Assembly: GCA_018261735.1 (NCBI GenBank)
Contig: JAGTRM010000005.1
Location: 62,001-126,000 of the forward strand
Direction of reading: 5' to 3'
DNA: 64,000 bases
Origin: Pseudomonadota bacterium
GTDB lineage: Bacteria; Pseudomonadota; Gammaproteobacteria; Burkholderiales; Chitinibacteraceae
Shown: positions 57,696 to 64,000 of the stretch, piece by piece
Numbering within the stretch: the first letter of the stretch is position 1
How the letters are laid out: every line of letters begins with the position of its first letter
Made by a program: the position numbers and the translations under genes
The notes under the pieces: generated by a model
Seen by the model: only the letters and a program-made list of their open reading frames with translations
Told to the model about the DNA's origin: nothing
Databases searched by the model: none

Positions 57696-57896
57696 TCAAT
57701 CCGCCTGGTAGGGATAGGCTTTGGGCTTCACGCTGGATGCTTCTTCGCGCCGGCGCTCATCCATATCCAATGGCGCCTTGTCCCACAGCAGCGCGCGGCC
57801 TTCCATCTGCCCTTGCGCCACGTCGGGATTCTTCTCGAGAAACGCATTGATAAACTTGGTAAATTCGGATTCGTAGCGAACTTGCTGGCCAAACAT
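57696..57896 (-). CDS. DUF3460 small protein
   Basis: A 66-residue protein matching DUF3460 (YESEFTKFINAFLEKNPDV followed by GRALLWDK), a family known mostly from betaproteobacteria and without assigned function. I chose ATG 57896 with AGGAGAG upstream; the frame runs further upstream but only over the GNAT gene. It is 46 bases after the GNAT stop and 12 bases before purT. Confidence 0.88.
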   Translation of the reverse strand: MFGQQVRYESEFTKFINAFLEKNPDVAQGQMEGRALLWDKAPLDMDERRREEASSVKPKAYPYQAD

Positions 57897-57942
57897 CGGT
57901 ATCTCTCCTGTTTCTTGTTTTGGAACTTCACGCCATATCGGT

Positions 57943-58551
57943 TCAGAACAACTTCTTCGCCATGCGAAAACTCGCCGGCAGACTGAATGGCTCCAGCATC
58001 GGCACCCGCGTCGCTGTGACGATTTCAAAGCCGTGCGACTGGTAAAACCGCAAAGCACTGGGGTTGGCGCTATCCACATCGGTATGCAACTCAAGTGCGC
58101 CATGCGCGCGCGCGGCGGATTCGATGTCGGCCAGTACTTGCGAACCCAACCCGCAACCACGCCGTTCCGCGCTCACAGCAAAAGTCTGCAAGTACCAGAC
58201 ATCGGCAGGAAGATGCGGAAACAGCCAGGCCAGCATGGCTTCACGCTGCTGCAACTGCGCCAGATCACCGCGCAGCAGACCTTGCGCCTGGGTATCGGCC
58301 TCCGCCAGCCGGGCTTCGTCGCCTGCCGGGTAGTGGCAGACCAGCACCGCGAGCCGGCCATCTTCGCGCCAGACATTGGTCTGGGCATGGCTCAGGCTGC
58401 CGGCCGGCGCCAGCCACAGCTTTTCCAGGCAGGACAACGCCGCTTGGGCCGAGCCGAACCAGAAATCATAATAAGCCGGATCGGAATCGTGGATAAGCCG
58501 GGCCGCGGCTTGCGCATCGGCCGGGGAACCAGACTGGAAAAATTGCAGCAT
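57943..58551 (-). CDS. GNAT family N-acetyltransferase
   Basis: A 202-residue acetyltransferase with a GNAT fold: the acetyl-CoA loop is SAERRGCGLGSQVLADIE and the C-terminal NPSALRFYQSHGFEIV is conserved. The acceptor is unknown. ATG 58551 overlaps the stop of the LOG gene (TGATG), indicating translational coupling; GGAGAGAAG lies upstream. Confidence 0.88.
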   Translation of the reverse strand: MLQFFQSGSPADAQAAARLIHDSDPAYYDFWFGSAQAALSCLEKLWLAPAGSLSHAQTNVWREDGRLAVLVCHYPAGDEARLAEADTQAQGLLRGDLAQLQQREAMLAWLFPHLPADVWYLQTFAVSAERRGCGLGSQVLADIESAARAHGALELHTDVDSANPSALRFYQSHGFEIVTATRVPMLEPFSLPASFRMAKKLF

Positions 58552-59123
58552 CAGCTTCTCTCCCACTCTCCCCTGACGGGCTGTGGCGCCTTCGCCAGTG
58601 CATCCAGCATAGCAGCAGCCGTTCCCGCCACTTGCAGAAAAGCGCTTTCACGCTCGCCAACAAAGCCATCCGAAATCGCTTGCGAGACAAAATCGAGCAG
58701 GCTGCCATAGTAATTGGAGGTATTGAGCAACCCGATCGGCTTGCCGTGCAAGCCCACCTGGCGCCAGGTCAAGATCTCGAACAACTCGTCGAGCGTGCCG
58801 AAGCCGCCGGGCAAGGCAATGAAAGCATCGGCCCGCGATGCCATCAGTGCCTTGCGCGTATGCATGGAGTCGGTCACATGAAGCTCCGTCAGGTTCTGCA
58901 TCGCGAGTTCGCGCGCCACCATGAAGTCCGGAATCACGCCGGTGACCTTGCCGCCCGCGGCTAGACAAGCATCGGCCACTTCGCCCATCAGCCCGACATG
59001 GCCACCGCCGTAGACCAGCGTCATGCCGCGCTTGGCGATCTCTGTGCCCAATTCACGCGCGGCCACGGTGTATTCCGGCCGCGCACCGTGCCGCGCTCCG
59101 CAAAAAACGGCGACCGACTTCAT
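58551..59123 (-). CDS. LOG family protein (nucleoside 5'-monophosphate phosphoribohydrolase)
   Basis: A 190-residue Rossmann-fold LOG protein with the signature PGGFGTLDELFE and upstream MASRADAFIAL, plus YGGGHVGLMG near the start. Plant and bacterial LOG enzymes release the base from cytokinin riboside monophosphates or purine nucleotides. It overlaps pheA by four bases (ATGA) and the GNAT gene by one base. Confidence 0.92.
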   Translation of the reverse strand: MKSVAVFCGARHGARPEYTVAARELGTEIAKRGMTLVYGGGHVGLMGEVADACLAAGGKVTGVIPDFMVARELAMQNLTELHVTDSMHTRKALMASRADAFIALPGGFGTLDELFEILTWRQVGLHGKPIGLLNTSNYYGSLLDFVSQAISDGFVGERESAFLQVAGTAAAMLDALAKAPQPVRGEWERS

Positions 59124-60190
59124 AGTACGGCCACCGGATAGGAACCCAGCACTTTCACGAAAGCGGCGACGCCTCGCAGCTCATCCAGCGCAGCCTGCAC
59201 CGTGGCATCACCGACATGGCCTTCGACGTCGACAAAAAACAGGTATTCCCACAGGCCGGTGCGGCTGGGGCGCGATTCGAACTTGGTCATGGAAACGCCA
59301 TGGCGCGCCAGCGGTTCGACCACGGCATGCAAGGCGCCGGGCTTGTTCGGCGCGGAAATCACCAACGAAGTCTTGTCCTTGCCGCTGACGCCCACATCCT
59401 GGTGACCCAGCACCAGGAAGCGCGTGGTGTTGTTGGGCTCGTCCTCGATCGAATCGGCCAGCTTCACCAGAGCGAAGCGCTCCGCCGCCGCATCGCCGGC
59501 CAGCGCAGCGCAGGTGGGATCGAGACTCGCCAACCGCGCTGCTTCGGCGTTGCTGGCGACGGAAATACGTTCGGCTCCCGGCAGGTTCTTGTTCAGCCAT
59601 TCATGGCATTGCGCCAGGCTCTGGGCATGCGAATAAACGCGCAGGATGCCTTCGCGTCCGTCGGTGGCACGCAGCAAATGCTGGTGGATACGCAGCACCA
59701 CTTCGCCGCAAACCTTGAGCGGTGTATTGACCATCAGATCGAGCGTGCGACCGATCGCGCCCTCTGTCGAATTTTCCACCGGCGCAACCACGTAATCGGC
59801 ATTGCGCGCTTCCACCATGCGGAACGCTTCGTCGATCGACGCACAGGCCAGTGTTTTGGCCGCATGGCCAAAATGCTTGATGGCTGCCGCTTGGGTAAAA
59901 GTCCCTTCCGGGCCAAGGAAAGCGATGGTCAGCGGGCGCTCCAGCGCGAGGCACGCCGACATGATTTCGCGAAATAGCCGTGCCACGGTTTCATCCGCCA
60001 GCGGGCCTTCGTTGAGCGACTTGATCCGGGTCAGCACCTGCGCCTCGCGCTCGGGCCGGTAAACCACGCCTTCGCCCTTGATCACGCCAATCTCATGGGC
60101 GTGGCTGGCGCGGGAGTTGAGCAGCTTGAGCACTTCGGCATCAATTGCATCAATCGCATCGCGGTGAATCTTGAGTTGTTCGTCGCTCAT
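59120..60190 (-). CDS. pheA: Bifunctional chorismate mutase/prephenate dehydratase PheA
   Basis: A 356-residue P-protein. Residues 1-90 form an AroQ chorismate mutase. Residues 95-270 form the prephenate dehydratase domain (AFLGPEGTFTQAA, ENSTEGAIGRTLDLM, NNTTRFLVLG), and the C-terminal ACT domain has ESRPSRTGLWEY, which binds phenylalanine for feedback control. ATG 60190 is used; a TTG two codons earlier is the alternative. In many betaproteobacteria serC lies between gyrA and pheA; here two thioesterase genes occupy that place. Confidence 0.95.
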   Translation of the reverse strand: MSDEQLKIHRDAIDAIDAEVLKLLNSRASHAHEIGVIKGEGVVYRPEREAQVLTRIKSLNEGPLADETVARLFREIMSACLALERPLTIAFLGPEGTFTQAAAIKHFGHAAKTLACASIDEAFRMVEARNADYVVAPVENSTEGAIGRTLDLMVNTPLKVCGEVVLRIHQHLLRATDGREGILRVYSHAQSLAQCHEWLNKNLPGAERISVASNAEAARLASLDPTCAALAGDAAAERFALVKLADSIEDEPNNTTRFLVLGHQDVGVSGKDKTSLVISAPNKPGALHAVVEPLARHGVSMTKFESRPSRTGLWEYLFFVDVEGHVGDATVQAALDELRGVAAFVKVLGSYPVAVL

Positions 60191-60222
60191 GTTCAAACTC
60201 TTGCAAGGTTTAGGTTATGGCA

Positions 60223-60639
60223 TCACGCCAGCAAATAGTGCGCACGTGCGGTCGCGACCGGGCGTGCAGGATCTTCCTGCCAGGCACTCAACAACACATT
60301 GGCCACCCGCTTGCCCTGGCGCACGATCTCGCAGCGGGCAAACAGATCCTGCGGCCCGGCGGAACGCAGATAATCTATCGAAAAATCAATGATCTTGGGG
60401 ATCTCTTGCGCCTCGCGCGCCCAGATCAAATGCAAGACTGCCGCATTTTCCAGGAAACCGCCAATCACGCCGCCGTGAATCGCAGGCAACAGGGTATTAC
60501 CGATATTCTGTTCGCGATAAGGCAGGACAAAAAGAGGCTCCCCTTGTTCTTCACGACATTCGACACCCAAAAACTGCGCATACGGAACCGCGGTATTAGC
60601 CGCTTGCAGATCGGCAAATGTGTTGATGGCAAATGACAT
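60223..60639 (-). CDS. PaaI-type hotdog thioesterase (second of a pair)
   Basis: A 138-residue hotdog thioesterase with the catalytic motif IHGGVIGGFLENAA and the DFSIDYLRSA strand of the PaaI family. ATG 60639 overlaps the stop of the preceding thioesterase (TGATG). A longer open frame upstream shadows that gene. The pair may act as a heterodimer or as two enzymes of different specificity. Confidence 0.88.
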   Translation of the reverse strand: MSFAINTFADLQAANTAVPYAQFLGVECREEQGEPLFVLPYREQNIGNTLLPAIHGGVIGGFLENAAVLHLIWAREAQEIPKIIDFSIDYLRSAGPQDLFARCEIVRQGKRVANVLLSAWQEDPARPVATARAHYLLA

Positions 60640-61103
60640 CAGCGCCCTCCCCCTTTCGGTGCCGCAGAGCGCATATAGGTGGCCACGGCCTGGGCAACAG
60701 GAGTATCCGGGTTTTGTTGGTAGAGAATGCTGCGGGTGAAAGCAATCTGGCTGGTCAGCCGATAGCATTCGGCCTGGCAATATAAAGGCAGATCCGCCAA
60801 GCCCAGGCGCAGGTAATCGATGCGCAGATCCAGTGTTGCTACCGATTCAGGTTCGGTCAGCAAGGTGTAGATAGCCAGGGCGCCGGCCGAATCGGCCAAA
60901 GTGGTCACCACCCCGCCGTGCAGCACGCGGGTTAAGGGGTTGCCGACCCAATCGGGCTTGAACGGCAAAACCAGTGTGGTTTTGCCATGGCTGGCGGCCT
61001 GGAGCTGCAGACCCAGCGCATGACAATGCGGCAGGGCCAGCCCCCGTGTTACGACCTGTTCAAAGAAGGCCGGCGCGGCGACCGGCAGCCAGCCAGGCTC
61101 CAT
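60639..61103 (-). CDS. PaaI-type hotdog thioesterase (first of a pair)
   Basis: A 154-residue hotdog thioesterase with LHGGVVTTLADSAGALA and DLRIDYLR. It starts one base after the gyrA stop, so it is probably translated from gyrA mRNA. It overlaps the second thioesterase gene by one base. The two proteins are similar in pattern but not near-identical, so the duplication is old. Confidence 0.88.
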   Translation of the reverse strand: MEPGWLPVAAPAFFEQVVTRGLALPHCHALGLQLQAASHGKTTLVLPFKPDWVGNPLTRVLHGGVVTTLADSAGALAIYTLLTEPESVATLDLRIDYLRLGLADLPLYCQAECYRLTSQIAFTRSILYQQNPDTPVAQAVATYMRSAAPKGGGR

Positions 61104-61104
61104 G

Positions 61105-63837
61105 TTATTCTGCCGTCGGCTCGGTGGGCGCTTCGCCTTCTGCAGCGTTGCCTTCAACAACACCCGCTTCTGCGTCGATCATTTCATCGTCATCAGAATC
61201 GACTTCGCACACCCGTTCCAGCCCGGAAAGCGTTTCGCCCTCGTCCAGGTTGATCAGGCGCACGCCTTGCGCGGCGCGGCCGGTTTCACGGATCTGCTCG
61301 ACCGGGGTGCGGATCAGTACGCCGCCGGTGGTGATCAGCATCACGTCATCGGTCGGTGCAACCAGTGTCGCGGCGACCAGTTTGCCGTTGCGCTCGCCGG
61401 TATCAATGGCGATCACGCCTTGTGTGCCGCGGCCGGTCAGACGGTAATCACCGACCGGGGTGCGCTTGCCGTAACCGTGCTCGGTGGCAGTCAACACTTG
61501 CTGGTCATCGCGCTCGGCGACCAGCAGCGAAATCAGCTTCTGGCCTTCAAGCAGACGCATGCCGCGCACGCCCTTCGAATTGCGGCCCATCGGACGGACC
61601 TTGCTCTGGTTGAAGCGCACCGATTTGCCGGCATCGGAGAACAGCATGACCTGATCGCCTTCTTCGGTTTGACCGCTTTCTTCCAGTTGATCTTCATCCT
61701 GGACCTGATCTTCATCCGCCTGATCATCATCAGAGACCGGAGCGCCAGGCGCACCGCGCGTCAGCGCCACGCCGATCAGGTAATTGCCTTCCTCCAGATT
61801 GATGGCAATGATGCCGCGCTTCATTGGGCGCGAGAACGCGGTCAGCGGCGTCTTCTTGACCGTGCCGTCGGCGGTGGCCATGAAAATGTACTGGTCTTCG
61901 GTGAATTCCTTCACCGGCAGGATGGCGTTGATCTTTTCGCCATCTTCCAGCGGCAACAGGTTCACGATCGGCTTGCCACGGCTGGTGCGCCCGCCCTGCG
62001 GTAGTTCGTACACCTTGATCCAGTACACGCGACCGCGCGAGCTGAAGCAGAGTATGTAATCGTGGGTATTTGCCACGAACAGGTTGTCGATGAAATCGTC
62101 TTCCTTGGTTGCCGCAGCCTGCTTGCCGCGACCGCCTCGACGCTGGGCGCGGTATTCCTCGGCCGGCGTGGCTTTCATGTAACCAGTGTGGGTGAGCGTG
62201 ACCACCATGTCTTGCGGGGTGATCAGGTCTTCCAGGCTGATGTCTTCGCCGTAGGCAATGATTTCGGACTTGCGCACATCGCCGTAGGCAGCCTTCACTT
62301 CGTTCATTTCGTCGGAAATGATCTGGGTCACGCGTTCCGGCTTGGCCAGGATATCGAGCAGATCGATGATCTTCTCCATCACTTCCCTGTACTCGCCGAC
62401 GATCTTGTCCTGCTCGAGGCCGGTCAGGCGTTGCAGGCGCAATTCCAGGATCGCTTGCGCTTGCACTTCGGACAAACGATAACCCTCGGCATGGAAACCA
62501 AATTCTTCTGCGAGACCGTCCGGACGCGAAGCGGTGGCATCGGTGCGCGCCAGCATTTCGCCGACCAGACCCGAGCTCCAGGTGCGATCCATCAGCGCGG
62601 CCTTGGCTTCGGGCGGCGTGGCCGCAGCCTTGATCAGCGCGATGATTTCATCGACGTTTGACAGCGCTACCGCCAAGCCCTCGAGGATATGGCCACGTTC
62701 GCGCGCTTTGCGCAGTTCGAACACGGTACGGCGGGTGACCACTTCGCGGCGGTGGCGCAGGAAGCATTCGAGCACCTGCTTCAGGTTCAACAAGCGCGGT
62801 TGGCCGTCGACCAGTGCCACCATGTTGATGCCGAAGCTGTCCTGCAGCTGGGTTTGCTTGTAGAGGTTGTTGAGCACCACGTCCGGCATTTCGTTGCGCT
62901 TCAACTCGATCACCACGCGCATGCCGGATTTGTCCGATTCGTCGCGCAGTTCGGAAATGCCCTCGATCGACTTCTCGCGCACCAGCTCAGCCATGCGCTC
63001 CAGAAGGCGCGCCTTGTTGACCTGGTACGGCAGCTCGTCGACGATGATCGCTTCGCGGTCACCATTCTTGCCGCAAGGCTCGATATGGGTGCGCGCACGC
63101 ATCACCACGCGGCCACGACCGGTGCGGTAGCCTTCGCGCACGCCGCCGATGCCGTAGATGATGCCGGCCGTGGGGAAATCCGGCGCCGGGATGATGTCGA
63201 TCAGCTCGTCGACCGTCATTTCCGGATTGGCCAAGAGGGCCAGCGCAGCGTCGATCACTTCATTGAGATTGTGCGGCGGAATATTGGTCGCCATGCCCAC
63301 GGCGATACCGGACGAGCCGTTGATCAAGAGGTTCGGCACGCGGGTCGGCAGAACGGTCGGTTCGAGTTCTTTTTCGTCGTAGTTCGGCGTGAAATCGACG
63401 GTTTCCTTGTCGATATCGGCCAAGAGTTCGCTTGATATCTTGCGCAGACGACACTCGGTGTAACGGTAGGCGGCAGCGGAATCGCCGTCGATTGAGCCGA
63501 AGTTGCCCTGGCCGTCGATCAGCGTGTAGCGCAGCGAGAAATCCTGCGCCATGCGCACCAGCGCTTCATAAGCGGCCGAATCGCCGTGCGGATGGTACTT
63601 ACCCAGCACGTCACCGATCACGCGGGCGCACTTCACATAGGCACGGTTCCAGACGTTGTTGCTCTCGTGCATCGCGAACAGGATGCGGCGATGCACGGGC
63701 TTCAGGCCATCGCGCACATCGGGCAAGGCGCGGCCGACGATCACGCTCATGGCGTAATCGAGGTAGGAGCGACGCATTTCCTCTTCAAGGCTGACGGGGA
63801 TGGTTTCTTTGGCGAAACTTTGTTGCTGTTCTGACAT
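61105..63837 (-). CDS. gyrA: DNA gyrase subunit A
   Basis: A 910-residue GyrA. Near the start are [25 protein letters not shown] and [17 protein letters not shown] (the quinolone-resistance region, with Ser at position 83 and Glu at the E. coli 87 equivalent). The catalytic Tyr is in AAYRYTE, and the GyrA box QRRGGRGK opens the C-terminal beta-pinwheel. That domain has an unusual acidic insertion of about 33 residues (near residues 698-731). The tail is also acidic, as is common. ATG 63837 gives the family start [21 protein letters not shown]. Confidence 0.97.
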   Translation of the reverse strand: MSEQQQSFAKETIPVSLEEEMRRSYLDYAMSVIVGRALPDVRDGLKPVHRRILFAMHESNNVWNRAYVKCARVIGDVLGKYHPHGDSAAYEALVRMAQDFSLRYTLIDGQGNFGSIDGDSAAAYRYTECRLRKISSELLADIDKETVDFTPNYDEKELEPTVLPTRVPNLLINGSSGIAVGMATNIPPHNLNEVIDAALALLANPEMTVDELIDIIPAPDFPTAGIIYGIGGVREGYRTGRGRVVMRARTHIEPCGKNGDREAIIVDELPYQVNKARLLERMAELVREKSIEGISELRDESDKSGMRVVIELKRNEMPDVVLNNLYKQTQLQDSFGINMVALVDGQPRLLNLKQVLECFLRHRREVVTRRTVFELRKARERGHILEGLAVALSNVDEIIALIKAAATPPEAKAALMDRTWSSGLVGEMLARTDATASRPDGLAEEFGFHAEGYRLSEVQAQAILELRLQRLTGLEQDKIVGEYREVMEKIIDLLDILAKPERVTQIISDEMNEVKAAYGDVRKSEIIAYGEDISLEDLITPQDMVVTLTHTGYMKATPAEEYRAQRRGGRGKQAAATKEDDFIDNLFVANTHDYILCFSSRGRVYWIKVYELPQGGRTSRGKPIVNLLPLEDGEKINAILPVKEFTEDQYIFMATADGTVKKTPLTAFSRPMKRGIIAINLEEGNYLIGVALTRGAPGAPVSDDDQADEDQVQDEDQLEESGQTEEGDQVMLFSDAGKSVRFNQSKVRPMGRNSKGVRGMRLLEGQKLISLLVAERDDQQVLTATEHGYGKRTPVGDYRLTGRGTQGVIAIDTGERNGKLVAATLVAPTDDVMLITTGGVLIRTPVEQIRETGRAAQGVRLINLDEGETLSGLERVCEVDSDDDEMIDAEAGVVEGNAAEGEAPTEPTAE

Positions 63838-64000
63838 CGTAGGGACCGGTGATATGCGCGAAAATTTCCGGTCGAGCACCTCTACAGGGGAAACACCCTG
63901 CAAGCAAGCCGGAAGCATCCAACAAAGGGGCAAGTTTACCACGCCAGCCCCCCTCATCCAATTCCAAACAAGAATGGCGCACAATGAGAGCCCACGGCGG
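63838..64000. other. Upstream region of gyrA at the window edge
   Basis: No complete gene is visible in these last 163 bases. They should hold the gyrA promoter and leader on the minus strand; no promoter stands out clearly. Confidence 0.4.

Noticed and set aside
56520..57986. 488-codon open frame on the plus strand
   Set aside because: It is antisense to purT and the DUF3460 gene, both of which have ribosome binding sites and conserved motifs.

Overview
The window reads as ordinary chromosome of a betaproteobacterium. The smc-zipA-ligA order, a DUF3460 gene next to purT, class I phaC with phaA, and a gyrA/pheA neighbourhood are all typical of that class. Genes are dense on both strands. I see no rRNA, tRNA, CRISPR array, insertion sequence or prophage. 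The species cannot be named from the sequence alone. Gene content suggests a facultatively anaerobic or microaerophilic, polyhydroxybutyrate-storing heterotroph that uses pyruvate, C4-dicarboxylates and peptides.

Layout. 0-5 kb: the 3' part of a PAS-GGDEF-EAL protein, a radical SAM enzyme, two universal stress proteins, and a thioesterase/TerB-like pair. 4.8-25.4 kb: a transport and pyruvate region. The four Yej-type peptide/microcin C importer genes are split over three places (yejF, yejEB, yejA). Between them lie a complete AmmeMemoRadiSam operon (amrB-amrA-amrS), a full BtsSR two-component system with its probable target btsT/cstA-yjiX-yjiA, an AEC carrier, and a four-gene 2-oxoacid (probably pyruvate) oxidoreductase whose last subunit fuses a GltD-like flavoprotein to a ferredoxin. 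25.4-30.6 kb: tsaB-rimI-udg, an EAL-HDOD protein, zapE and a 2-Cys peroxiredoxin. 31-37 kb: a DctPQM TRAP transporter, a YchJ-like protein, a HAD phosphatase, a frameshifted CHAD gene and an Hpt protein. 36.6-46 kb: dut, coaBC, radC, ligA, zipA, smc. 46-52.5 kb: usp, nhaD, phaA, phaC, pbpG. 52.8-57.9 kb: a BigR-like ArsR regulator beside a DUF2892 membrane protein, an ArgP-like regulator divergent from lysA, a DJ-1 protein, purT and a DUF3460 gene. 57.9-64 kb: a minus-strand run gyrA - two hotdog thioesterases - pheA - LOG - GNAT.

How the parts may work together. External pyruvate would be sensed by BtsS/BtsR, imported by BtsT/CstA and oxidised by the OFOR complex to acetyl-CoA with reduced ferredoxin or NAD(P)H; acetyl-CoA can be stored as PHB through PhaA and PhaC. 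This chain is inferred from gene families and proximity only.

The strongest non-coding signals are: (1) a probable structured small RNA on the minus strand at about 30789-30951, with its own promoter, a long closing helix, two internal hairpins and an intrinsic terminator; (2) an OxyR-type operator abutting the peroxiredoxin promoter just downstream of it; (3) three direct repeats at exact 20-bp spacing between btsR and cstA, a likely BtsR (LytTR) operator; and (4) two FNR-like boxes upstream of yejB. Coding oddities include a frameshifted CHAD gene containing a C10 tract, a Glu-to-Gly change beside the LigA adenylation lysine, and an acidic insertion in the GyrA C-terminal domain.
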